Shown here: positions 50,480 through 58,727 of the stretch, in pieces
Layout: every line of letters starts with the position of its first letter
Position numbering within the stretch: the first letter of the stretch is position 1
Assembly (NCBI RefSeq): GCF_002849225.1
Contig: NZ_PKMC01000002.1
Coordinates: forward strand, 124,001-188,000
Direction of reading: 5' to 3'
Source of the DNA: Actinomyces sp. UMB0138
GTDB lineage: Bacteria; Bacillota; Negativicutes; Veillonellales; Veillonellaceae
Length of the DNA: 64,000 nt
Program-made: the position numbers and the translations under genes
Notes under the pieces: model-generated
The model's input: only the letters and a program-made list of their open reading frames with translations
Database searches by the model: none
Told to the model about the DNA's origin: nothing

Positions 50480-51136
50480 TTAGGCACCGTCAGCTATAAC
50501 CGCCACGCCCTCACGCCAACCCTCACGGGCCACCGCAGAAAAGTCTTCACCCGTAGGGCCACTAACCACAATCGCAGGCCAGGCACGACCGCCCTCGCCG
50601 GCAAGCCGCAACCCGGTCACCTGCACAAGCGCGCCTTCGCCCACCGCAGCCTGAACGCGCTCAACCAACTGTTCAGTAACCTGCGCCCCCAACTCGGGCT
50701 CCTCCACAACCTCGTCAGCGGCAACAGCCTTCAACGCGGCAGGCACAAACTGCCCGGCCGCGAGCGCCCGCACGTCCTCTAACTGGTCAGGCTCTACCGT
50801 CAGTTCGGTACCCAGGCTGGGGTCAGTGCGCAGCCCCACCCCTGCAGGAAAGTCGCGCACCCCAACCCGCACAAACTCGCCGGGCCCAAACACTGCCCGC
50901 GCCCGCAACGGCGTGCAAAACGCGCGCACGAAACGCAGCGAATCGGCCTCGTCAAAATCGGTAAATTCGGGCGCCACCCACAGTTCCGCCTCGGCCAAAA
51001 CGCGCAGGTAAGGAGCGATTTGCCCGGACGCAACCGCAATATACCGCGCCCTATCAAGCGGTACCGGAGCTTCCTTGCGCAGCTTCTTCATTGCCTTTTC
51101 GCGCACCGCGCGCGGATCCTTCTTAAAAATGGCCAT
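50480..51136 (-). CDS. Conserved hypothetical protein upstream of purB
   Basis: About 218 residues, soluble, acidic, with two similar halves: an ELWVAPEFTDFDEADSLRFVRAFCTP block and a later VQAAVGEGALVQVTGLRLAG block. The layout recalls SseB-like proteins, but I am not sure of that. The start is taken at the ATG giving MAIFKKDPRAV; another in-frame ATG lies seven codons upstream at 51157, only 18 bases from the divergent purB start. Neither has a strong ribosome binding site. Function unknown. Confidence 0.6.
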   Translation of the reverse strand: MAIFKKDPRAVREKAMKKLRKEAPVPLDRARYIAVASGQIAPYLRVLAEAELWVAPEFTDFDEADSLRFVRAFCTPLRARAVFGPGEFVRVGVRDFPAGVGLRTDPSLGTELTVEPDQLEDVRALAAGQFVPAALKAVAADEVVEEPELGAQVTEQLVERVQAAVGEGALVQVTGLRLAGEGGRAWPAIVVSGPTGEDFSAVAREGWREGVAVIADGA

Positions 51137-51174
51137 AATCCATTCTGGCACCGCCATAGCGTAAAGTTTTTGCT

Positions 51175-52635
51175 ATGAACACCTCTGAACCTACTTTCGA
51201 CCTTCCCGAAGGCAAAGACCTGTCCACCGCTACCCCACAGATTGCGCTCGGCCCCCTAGACGGACGCTATCGCAAGGCGACGGCTCCGCTCGTAAATTTC
51301 CTCTCTGAAGCAGCCCTAAACCGGGCGCGCGTACACGTAGAGGTCGAATGGCTGATCTACCTGACCGACAACGGTTTCTTGCCGGGCGCCCCCAAACTTA
51401 CCGAGGCCGAACGCGACTACCTGCGCGCGGTTGTCACCGACTTCGACTCGGACACCGTTGCCGAGCTAAAGGAAACCGAAAACGTTACCAAGCATGACGT
51501 AAAAGCCGTCGAATACCTACTGAAGGACCGCCTGGACAAGGCACCGCAGGTCCTGGGCGAAACCAGCTTGGACAAGATGCACGAAATTGTGCACATCTTC
51601 TGCACTTCCGAGGACGTAAACAACCTTTCCTACGCCCTGACCATTCGCGCCGCCATCCAGCGGGTGTGGTTGCCCGCCGCGCAAAAGCTGGTGGAACAGC
51701 TAAAGCAGATGGCTCTACAGGCAGCGGACGTGCCCATGCTGGCACACACTCACGGCCAGCCGGCCACCCCGGTAACCCTAGGCAAGGAACTAGCCGTGTT
51801 CGTTCACCGCATTTCCCGCCAGCTAAGCCGCATTGAAAAACAGGAATACCTGGGCAAAATCAACGGCGCCACGGGCACCTGGGCGGCACACCGCATTTCG
51901 GTGCCCGAAGTGGACTGGCCGGCAGCAGCCAAGGGCTTCGTCGAGCACCTGGGGCTCACCTACAACCCAATCACCACCCAGATTGAAAGCCACGACTGGG
52001 ACGCAGAACTATTCGCCGACGTTGCCCGCGCCGGCCGCATCCTGCACAACCTGGCCACCGACGTGTGGACCTACATTTCCATGGGCTACTTCCACCAGAA
52101 CCTGGCCGCCCAGGGCTCCACCGGCTCCTCCACCATGCCGCACAAGGTAAACCCGATCCGCTTCGAAAACTCCGAAGCCAATCTGGAAATCAGCGCCGCC
52201 CTCCTAGATTCGCTCGGGGCCACCCTGGTCACCTCGCGCATGCAGCGCGACCTGACCGACTCCACCACCCAACGCAACATTGGCGTAGCACTCGGCCACT
52301 CGCTGCTCGCCCTCGACAACCTAAGCCGAGGCCTAGCCGGACTAGACGTTTCCGCAGAAACTATGGCGGCCGACCTCGACAACAACTGGGAAGTACTGGG
52401 CGAAGCCATACAGCAAAGTATGAGAGCCGCCTCAATTTCCGGCGCATCGGGAATGGAAAACCCCTACGAGCGGTTAAAAGAGTTGACTCGCGGTCACAAG
52501 GTGACAGAATCCGAAATGCGCGCATTCATCAAAACACTGGGAATGCCGCAGGAAGTCGAAGCGCGGCTACTGCAGCTAAGCCCGTCTACGTACACCGGTT
52601 ACGCCCGCGAGTTAGCCGAAGACATTTGCAAATAA
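51175..52635 (+). CDS. purB: Adenylosuccinate lyase
   Basis: 486 residues of the fumarase/aspartase superfamily, long form. Signature GSSTMPHKVNPIRFEN is at about residues 318-333, with LAHTHGQPATPVTLGKELAV and TSEDVNNLSYA earlier. It removes fumarate from SAICAR and adenylosuccinate in purine synthesis. ATG 51175 has no strong Shine-Dalgarno sequence (TTTTGCT before it). copZ begins 11 bases after its stop with its own ribosome binding site. Confidence 0.96.
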   Translation: MNTSEPTFDLPEGKDLSTATPQIALGPLDGRYRKATAPLVNFLSEAALNRARVHVEVEWLIYLTDNGFLPGAPKLTEAERDYLRAVVTDFDSDTVAELKETENVTKHDVKAVEYLLKDRLDKAPQVLGETSLDKMHEIVHIFCTSEDVNNLSYALTIRAAIQRVWLPAAQKLVEQLKQMALQAADVPMLAHTHGQPATPVTLGKELAVFVHRISRQLSRIEKQEYLGKINGATGTWAAHRISVPEVDWPAAAKGFVEHLGLTYNPITTQIESHDWDAELFADVARAGRILHNLATDVWTYISMGYFHQNLAAQGSTGSSTMPHKVNPIRFENSEANLEISAALLDSLGATLVTSRMQRDLTDSTTQRNIGVALGHSLLALDNLSRGLAGLDVSAETMAADLDNNWEVLGEAIQQSMRAASISGASGMENPYERLKELTRGHKVTESEMRAFIKTLGMPQEVEARLLQLSPSTYTGYARELAEDICK

Positions 52636-52646
52636 CTTAGGAAGGA

Positions 52647-52883
52647 ATGTCAATGCAGACAACCAAACTCAAAGTTAAGGGAATGACCTGCGAACACTGC
52701 GTAAAGCACGTGCAGGAAGAGGTTACTAAGATCCAGGGTGTCAACGCCGTGGACGTAGAACTGAATCCGGAAGGCACCTCGATCGTGACCGTCACCTCCG
52801 ACGCGGTACTAAGCGAGGATTCCCTACGCGAAGCCATCGACGAAGCCGGCTACGAGCTTGAAGGCATCGACGACATTCACTAA
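52647..52883 (+). CDS. Copper chaperone, HMA domain (CopZ-like)
   Basis: 78 residues, one HMA domain with the metal site GMTCEHCVKHVQEEV, a beta-alpha-beta-beta-alpha-beta fold and acidic end. It delivers Cu(I) to a P-type ATPase. Its site is CEHC rather than the common CAHC, and it has more acidic residues than many CopZ proteins. Two ATGs (52647, 52653) fit the AGGAAGGA site. The following copper ATPase gene starts 67 bases later, with an 8-bp GGTCCCGG/CCGGGACC hairpin between. Confidence 0.88.
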   Translation: MSMQTTKLKVKGMTCEHCVKHVQEEVTKIQGVNAVDVELNPEGTSIVTVTSDAVLSEDSLREAIDEAGYELEGIDDIH

Positions 52884-52900
52884 GACCCACAAACAAAAAT

Positions 52901-52924
52901 GGTCCCGGCCTGCCCGCCGGGACC
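52901..52924 (+). promoter_or_regulatory. Hairpin between copper chaperone and ATPase genes
   Basis: GGTCCCGG (52901-52908) and CCGGGACC (52917-52924) form a perfect 8-bp stem around an eight-base loop with no T-run. Lying between two genes likely made from one transcript, it could stabilise or attenuate message so that more chaperone than ATPase is made. Confidence 0.4.
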
Positions 52925-52949
52925 CGAGCCATGAGTCTTAGGAGTTCAC

Positions 52950-55346
52950 ATGTCTCTGCACGAAAATATACCAGAATCCCTCGCAAAGTCGGCCTCTAGT
53001 AGCCCCTCAGCCGAGGGCGCCGACGGACAGGCCAGCAGAGCCGCAATGATGAAGCGCCGCTTCTTCGTAGCACTGATATTCGCCATCCCCGTAATGGCGC
53101 TTTCCATGGTTCCGGCCCTGCAATTTCCGGGCTGGCAGTGGGTCGTAACCGCACTCGCCGCCCCCGTAGTTACCTGGTGTGCCTGGCCCTTCCACAAGGC
53201 AGCATTCAGAGCTGCCCGCCACGGCGCCTCCACAATGGACACCCTAGTTTCCCTAGGCGTCATTGCCGCCACCGGCTGGTCGCTATTCGCCCTCTTCTTT
53301 GGGGGCGCAGGCCACATTGGCATGAAGATGGACATGACGTTGCTACCCCGCAACGCCCACGGCGCCATGCACCTTTACTTTGAGGCAGCCACCATGGTCA
53401 CCACATTTCTGCTAGGTGGCCGCTGGGCAGAAGCGAGGGCGCGCCACAACGCGGGCGACGCGCTGCGCTCCATCCTGACGATGGGAGCCAAAGAAGCCAC
53501 CCTGATCTCTATTTCCGATTCAGGGGCACGCACTACCAAGCAGGTGCCCGCCTCCACCCTTTCCGAGGGCGACCTGTTCCTGGTGCGCCCAGGCGAAAAA
53601 GTGGCCACTGACGGCATCGTCCAAGATGGGCAAAGCGCCATTGACGCATCCCTTTTGACCGGCGAATCCGTTCCGGTTGATGTGGAGCCGGGAGACGCGG
53701 TTACCGGGGCAACCATCAACACCTCCGGAGCCCTGACCGTGCAGGCAACCCGCGTCGGCGAGGACACCACCCTGTCCCAGATCGCCCGCCTAGTCACCCA
53801 GGCGCAGGCCGGCAAAGCCCCGGTACAGCGACTGGCAGACAAGATTTCCTCAGTATTCGTACCCACGGTACTCGGCATTTCCGCCCTGACCCTGATCGGG
53901 TGGCTACTGGTTACCGGCAATGTGGGCGCCGCCTTCACCGCGGCAGTGTCAGTACTTGTGATCGCCTGCCCATGCGCGTTGGGGCTGGCCACGCCCACCG
54001 CCCTGTTAGTAGGTTCGGGGCGGGCCGCAAAGCTCGGCATCGTGATCAAGGGCCCCGAGATTCTAGAATCCACGCGCACCGTCGACACGATGGTGCTCGA
54101 CAAGACCGGCACCATCACGCGCGGCAAAATGCACGTAGAGGACGTGCTAGGTTCCGCCCCACACCAAGTGCTAGCTTTGGGCGCCGCCGCCGAGGCCGGA
54201 TCCGAACACCCCGTAGCCCGCGCCATTGTGGCCGCCGCGCCGAACAATCTGGGAAGAGCAGAAGGATTCACCTCCGTTGCCGGCAATGGCGTAATCAGCC
54301 AGGTAGACGGCCAAATCATCGCCGCGGGCAAGCCCTCCTGGCTGCAAGAGCTAGGAGCGCGCATACCATCCCAGCTGCAGGCAGACTTTACAGCCGCCGA
54401 AGCCACCGGGGCCACCGCCATCATGGTCGCCACCCGCGAAGGGAGCGCGGACGCCCTCGAAGAACACACATCCGTGGCTAAAGCCGAAGACGACGATCTG
54501 TCCCAGATCGAACTAGCCGTGTCGGGCATGTCCTGCGCGGCCTGTGTGAACAGGGTGCAAAAAAAGCTCAACAAAGTACCTGGCGCCACCGCCACGGTAA
54601 ACCTGGCTACCGAATCAGCTCACATCGAAGCGGCCCCCGAAGTGGTAACTGAAGACCTGCTGGCAGCGGTCGAAAAAGCCGGATACACCGCTACTCTGAC
54701 TTCCAGGCGCGGCGGCGAGACCACCCAGCCCACCGCCAAGACGGCAACCACCGTATCCGCCCAGGCAGTTGCGGGCGCGCAGGCCGTAGGGGTCATAGTG
54801 CTGCGCGACGAAATGCGGCCCTCTTCCAAAGAGGCGCTGCAGCAAATCCGCGACCTGGGCATAGAACCGATCCTGCTGACAGGCGACAACGAACGCGCAG
54901 CCTCCCACGCCGCGCAGCAAGTCGGCATCGCCACGGTGATCGCCGGCGTGCAGCCGCAGGACAAGCAGGCACACGTAGAAAAGTTGCAGAGCCGCGGCCG
55001 CACGGTGGCAATGGTAGGCGACGGAGTCAACGACGCTGCCGCCCTCGCCCAAGCGTCCACGCAGGGACTAGGGATGGCCATGGGCTCGGGCACCGACGCT
55101 GCCATTGCGGCCTCGGACATCACGCTGGTGCGCTCCGACCTGCTGGCCGCCGCTCAATCGATCCGCATCTCGCGAGCCACCCTGCGCATCATCAAGCAGA
55201 ACCTATTCTGGGCCTTCGCTTACAACGTCGCGGCAATCCCACTGGCCATCTTTGGCCTGCTGAATCCCATGATTGCTGGCGCGGCAATGGCGTGCTCTTC
55301 TGTGATCGTCGTTTCTAACTCGCTTCGCCTGCGCAGCGCGAAGTAA
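52950..55346 (+). CDS. Copper-type P1B-ATPase with an internally inserted HMA domain
   Basis: 798 residues. Membrane helices start near residue 32. The actuator loop has LLTGESVPVDV. The ion-pathway CPCALGLATPT and phosphorylation DKTGT (Asp384), and the N-domain GSEHPVARAI and VAGNGVIS, follow. The C-terminal P-domain has LLTGDNERAA and VAMVGDGVNDAAALA, then the last helices. The N-terminus has no HMA domain. Instead an HMA (SGMSCAACVNRVQKKLNKV, about residues 520-585) with flexible flanks is inserted between GATAIMVA and VGVIVLRDEMRPSS, in the hinge where the N-domain returns to the P-domain. This layout is not the textbook one. ATG 52950 has TAGGAG. It pairs with the copper chaperone gene. 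Confidence 0.92.
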   Translation: MSLHENIPESLAKSASSSPSAEGADGQASRAAMMKRRFFVALIFAIPVMALSMVPALQFPGWQWVVTALAAPVVTWCAWPFHKAAFRAARHGASTMDTLVSLGVIAATGWSLFALFFGGAGHIGMKMDMTLLPRNAHGAMHLYFEAATMVTTFLLGGRWAEARARHNAGDALRSILTMGAKEATLISISDSGARTTKQVPASTLSEGDLFLVRPGEKVATDGIVQDGQSAIDASLLTGESVPVDVEPGDAVTGATINTSGALTVQATRVGEDTTLSQIARLVTQAQAGKAPVQRLADKISSVFVPTVLGISALTLIGWLLVTGNVGAAFTAAVSVLVIACPCALGLATPTALLVGSGRAAKLGIVIKGPEILESTRTVDTMVLDKTGTITRGKMHVEDVLGSAPHQVLALGAAAEAGSEHPVARAIVAAAPNNLGRAEGFTSVAGNGVISQVDGQIIAAGKPSWLQELGARIPSQLQADFTAAEATGATAIMVATREGSADALEEHTSVAKAEDDDLSQIELAVSGMSCAACVNRVQKKLNKVPGATATVNLATESAHIEAAPEVVTEDLLAAVEKAGYTATLTSRRGGETTQPTAKTATTVSAQAVAGAQAVGVIVLRDEMRPSSKEALQQIRDLGIEPILLTGDNERAASHAAQQVGIATVIAGVQPQDKQAHVEKLQSRGRTVAMVGDGVNDAAALAQASTQGLGMAMGSGTDAAIAASDITLVRSDLLAAAQSIRISRATLRIIKQNLFWAFAYNVAAIPLAIFGLLNPMIAGAAMACSSVIVVSNSLRLRSAK

Positions 55347-55376
55347 GCAGGCCCGCCCGGCATTTACAATAGGCGC

Positions 55377-57356
55377 ATGAGTTATGCACCGGATGCCGGG
55401 TGGGCTTTCTTCGCCCTACTCATCTTCTTCATTGCGCTTGCACCCGGCTACATCCTTGCCCGGGTCTTCCGCGTACACGGCTTACAGGCCATCGCCGCTG
55501 CGCCCTCCCTTACTTTCGGCATGGTTGGCGCCGCCTCAATGGTGGCCGGCTGGTTGCATATACGCTGGGGCACGCTTACCGCGCTGGGCTTGATCCTTGC
55601 CCAACTCCTAGTGCTCTTCACTGCCAGGCAGCTGGTGCGCAGATACGGCAAAAGGTCAATTCCTACGGCTCACGCACGCGACAGTGAAGCCTTGCCCAAG
55701 CCGGCCAAAATCGCTCTGCCAATCACAAGTGTTTTGGCGGTGGGCCTCGTGCTCTCCCAATTCAGCCGCGGCTTAGCCAGACCCACCGACCCGTCGCAGT
55801 TCTGGGACGGCATGTTCCACCTGAACGCCCTGAAGGTCATAGAACTGCACGGCAACGCCTCCCCGCTGGGCGGATTGAAACCAATCAGCCTAGACGGCAA
55901 GGTCAATTTCTACCCGACCCTGTACCACGCCCTCGTCACGATAGCGACAACCAAGTCAACCCCATTGGGTCTGGCTATTTCCGCATCCGCCGCGGCGCTG
56001 GTAGCGCTGGGCGTGATCACCTTGACCGGGCTAACTCACTCGCTACTCACCTATTCGGCGCACACGCCCGCCAAGCAACTAACGATCGTCCTAACACCGC
56101 TACTAGCGGCCGGATCACTATGCCTAACCCAATTGGCCACCGTGCTTTCCACCCTCCCCTACCTGGCCGCCATGACCGCCATTCCGGGAGCACTGGGCGC
56201 GCTCAACATTGCAGCCACCCGCGGCACGCACTGGGGATTCCGCGTAATGGCGGTGCTTGGATGCATGGGCGTGTTCATCTCGCACCCCATCGGCGGCTTT
56301 TCGCTGATCCTGCTCGCGCTACCGCTCATCTTTGGCAAGGCGCTTCCGCTTCTACGCAGACGCAAGAACGTTTTCTCGCCCGGCCAGTACAGGTTGATCT
56401 GGGCAGGGCTTGCTGGAATCCTAATTGCCGGCCTTGCCGCCTTCGTCGGCCCCATGTTCCGGGTGGTCAGCTACTACCGCGAAGCAACCCCCGCAACCAA
56501 GCTTCTCCTCTCGCTTGTCTCTGACTGGCCAACGATGCGCCGGGCGATCGGAGGCGCGTCCCTCTATTCCGTCACTATTGCGCTTGCCCTGATCGGCTGC
56601 ACGTGGCTCGTAGTAAACCGAATCAACCACTGGATCGTTGTCTCTGCAGCCCTGACCTGCGGTTTCTACTTCCTGTGTTCACAGGGCACCGGGCCTCTTC
56701 GCCGGCTCACCTCGCCCTGGTATATGCAACCAGAACGCTTGCAAGTAGCCTTCTCCATAGCGCTAGTAGCCACCGCCGCTATCGGAATCTACGCCATAGC
56801 CACCTGGGCCGGCCATCGCGGTGCCGCCAGCAAGATGATGCTGAGCCTAGCTATCTTCTGCGTCGCCCTCACCCCCTTCTCGAGGGCGGGAGACCGCGCC
56901 GAACTCGTGTCACTTTCCTACGATCCAATGCGGATCGGCTGGGGCACCTTCGCAACCCGCACCGAAATGGCCTCGTTCCCGCAAATAAAGAGGATCACCC
57001 GTGACGACGTGATCATCTCTATCCCCGACTCCGGGCTCGGCTACGGGTACGCCCTGGCCAACGTGAACTCCTACTACCGGCAGGCCTACTCCATTGGCCA
57101 AACAGAATTCGAACTGTTCCGGCACCTTCGCAAGATGGACGCCGAATCGTGCAAGTTCCTGCGCGAGCGGCACATCAAGTACTACTACCGGGACACGGAC
57201 CGCACCGCCTCAGGCGCCACCCACGGAGCAAAACACTCCAAGAAAGGCGCCCGCCTAGACCGGGTGCCCATAAATCGGATGACCCTAGTGTGGAAAGCCG
57301 CGTCGGCGCCCTCGGGCGAAGGACCCCGGTTATACCGAATTGACGCCTGCTACTGA
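55377..57356 (+). CDS. DUF6541 multi-spanning membrane protein
   Basis: 659 residues with about a dozen or more hydrophobic segments, an early extracellular loop with SQFWDGMFHLNALKVIELHG and YPTLYHALVTI, and a soluble C-terminal domain (residues about 520-659). This matches the DUF6541 family, which resembles GT-C glycosyltransferases of actinobacterial envelope assembly; the aromatic/acidic WDGxFH motif supports a glycosyltransferase-like role. ATG 55377 has little ribosome binding site. Its end overlaps the convergent DedA gene by seven bases. Confidence 0.8.
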   Translation: MSYAPDAGWAFFALLIFFIALAPGYILARVFRVHGLQAIAAAPSLTFGMVGAASMVAGWLHIRWGTLTALGLILAQLLVLFTARQLVRRYGKRSIPTAHARDSEALPKPAKIALPITSVLAVGLVLSQFSRGLARPTDPSQFWDGMFHLNALKVIELHGNASPLGGLKPISLDGKVNFYPTLYHALVTIATTKSTPLGLAISASAAALVALGVITLTGLTHSLLTYSAHTPAKQLTIVLTPLLAAGSLCLTQLATVLSTLPYLAAMTAIPGALGALNIAATRGTHWGFRVMAVLGCMGVFISHPIGGFSLILLALPLIFGKALPLLRRRKNVFSPGQYRLIWAGLAGILIAGLAAFVGPMFRVVSYYREATPATKLLLSLVSDWPTMRRAIGGASLYSVTIALALIGCTWLVVNRINHWIVVSAALTCGFYFLCSQGTGPLRRLTSPWYMQPERLQVAFSIALVATAAIGIYAIATWAGHRGAASKMMLSLAIFCVALTPFSRAGDRAELVSLSYDPMRIGWGTFATRTEMASFPQIKRITRDDVIISIPDSGLGYGYALANVNSYYRQAYSIGQTEFELFRHLRKMDAESCKFLRERHIKYYYRDTDRTASGATHGAKHSKKGARLDRVPINRMTLVWKAASAPSGEGPRLYRIDACY

Positions 57357-58009
57357 GCCGACTTCTTCTGCGCCCTCTTACGCAAGAAACCGATAATAAT
57401 CGGCACCACCGAAATCAGTACGACCAGCACGGCCATGATCTCGATGTTGTTGCGCACCGCCGGGATCTGCCCCAGCCACACGCCCAAAATGCACATGCCA
57501 CCGCCCCAAGCGATGCCACCTATAACGTTCCACCGGAAGAAGTGCGGGTAGTGCATCCGCGCCATCCCCGCAGTAACGGGAATAAAAGTGCGCACAATGG
57601 GTACGAAACGACCCAGGGTCAGCGCGGGGCCGCCCCACTTGTCAAAGAATGCTTCGGCCTCTTCCAAATACTCGGTCTTCAACACCCGCGCATTAGGTTT
57701 GAATAGCTTTCGGCCAAATTCGCGGCCAATCCAATAGCCTGCCTGGTCGCCACCGACAGCAGCCACGATCACTACGGAGATGAGTAGCCAGAAGTTGAGG
57801 CCCAGCTGGGAATGCAACAGCCCGGCGGTAAACAACAAAGAATCACCCGGCAGGAACGGGAACAATAACCCCGATTCAATAAAGACGATAACTGCTACTC
57901 CGATCAGCACGTACGGCCCTAGGGCTAGCAGCAATTCCTCCGGATCGCGTAAGTAATCGATCAGGCCAGTTGATAGTCCCGCCGCAGCGGTAGTAAAAGT
58001 TTGTAGCAT
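57350..58009 (-). CDS. DedA family membrane protein (VTT domain)
   Basis: 219 residues. N-terminal re-entrant segment, FLPGDSLLFTAGLL, GYWIGREFGRKLF, the conserved FGRFVPIVRTFIPVTAGMARM (Arg of the family) and several helices. DedA proteins affect membrane lipid homeostasis, probably undecaprenyl-phosphate or phospholipid flipping. ATG 58009 has GGAGGAAAA. About 200 bases separate it from the divergent NUDIX gene. Confidence 0.9.
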   Translation of the reverse strand: MLQTFTTAAAGLSTGLIDYLRDPEELLLALGPYVLIGVAVIVFIESGLLFPFLPGDSLLFTAGLLHSQLGLNFWLLISVVIVAAVGGDQAGYWIGREFGRKLFKPNARVLKTEYLEEAEAFFDKWGGPALTLGRFVPIVRTFIPVTAGMARMHYPHFFRWNVIGGIAWGGGMCILGVWLGQIPAVRNNIEIMAVLVVLISVVPIIIGFLRKRAQKKSAQ

Positions 58010-58218
58010 TTTTCCTCCGGGCGCTATCCTATGGGGCCGCCTTCAACTGAGACACAGCCTACCCGGCGATGTTGCTCACCTAGTGTCCAATTGCGCCACG
58101 GGCGAAGTCCCGGCAAAGGGCGCCAAAGCGGGAAAATCCGCAAATCAACCAGTGTGATTTTTGCTCATTTGCCCATTTGTTTCCACTGATTTCCTCGGTA
58201 GGCAATACCATTGTGAGT

Positions 58219-58725
58219 ATGTCTGCCCACAGCTCACGAACTTATTCGCGCACCGCCCGGGTGCGCCGGCGGCGCCGTCGCGCGCTGCCCCTGGTCGAAG
58301 AGACTTCGGCCGGCGGAGTTGTGGTTGACGTGGTTAACCACCGCCCATATGTGGCGCTAATTGCCCGCGAAAACAGATTCCGCCGCATCGAATGGTGCCT
58401 ACCCAAAGGGCATATCGAAGGCACCGAAACCGCCGCCCAGACCGCCGAGCGCGAAGTATGGGAAGAAACCGGCATCGACGGGCGGGTACTAGCTCACCTA
58501 GCTTCAATCGACTACACCTTCACCTCGCCGCACAACAGGATCCACAAGGTAGTTCACCATTTCCTGCTGGAAGCAGTGGGCGGGGAACTAACCGTCGATG
58601 GCGATCCTGATCACGAAGCACTGGATGCGGCTTGGATTCCACTGGACACTTCCCTTACACTGCTGGCCTATTCAAATGAGCGCCGAGTCGCGCATAAGGC
58701 ACGTGAACTTTTACAGGTTAGGTAG
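58219..58725 (+). CDS. NUDIX hydrolase (MutT4-like)
   Basis: 168 residues: an Arg-rich head (RTARVRRRRRRALPLVEET), a beta-sheet with SAGGVVVDVV, the Nudix box GHIEGTETAAQTAEREVWEETGI (G-x5-E-x7-REVxEExGI), and a C-terminal strand. Neighbour order NUDIX - DUF6049 - MurJ corresponds to Rv3908-Rv3910, so this is likely the MutT4 type. ATG 58219 is preferred over upstream in-frame candidates (58177 and GTG 58213). Its stop adjoins the DUF6049 start. Confidence 0.85.
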   Translation: MSAHSSRTYSRTARVRRRRRRALPLVEETSAGGVVVDVVNHRPYVALIARENRFRRIEWCLPKGHIEGTETAAQTAEREVWEETGIDGRVLAHLASIDYTFTSPHNRIHKVVHHFLLEAVGGELTVDGDPDHEALDAAWIPLDTSLTLLAYSNERRVAHKARELLQVR

Positions 58726-58727
58726 TG

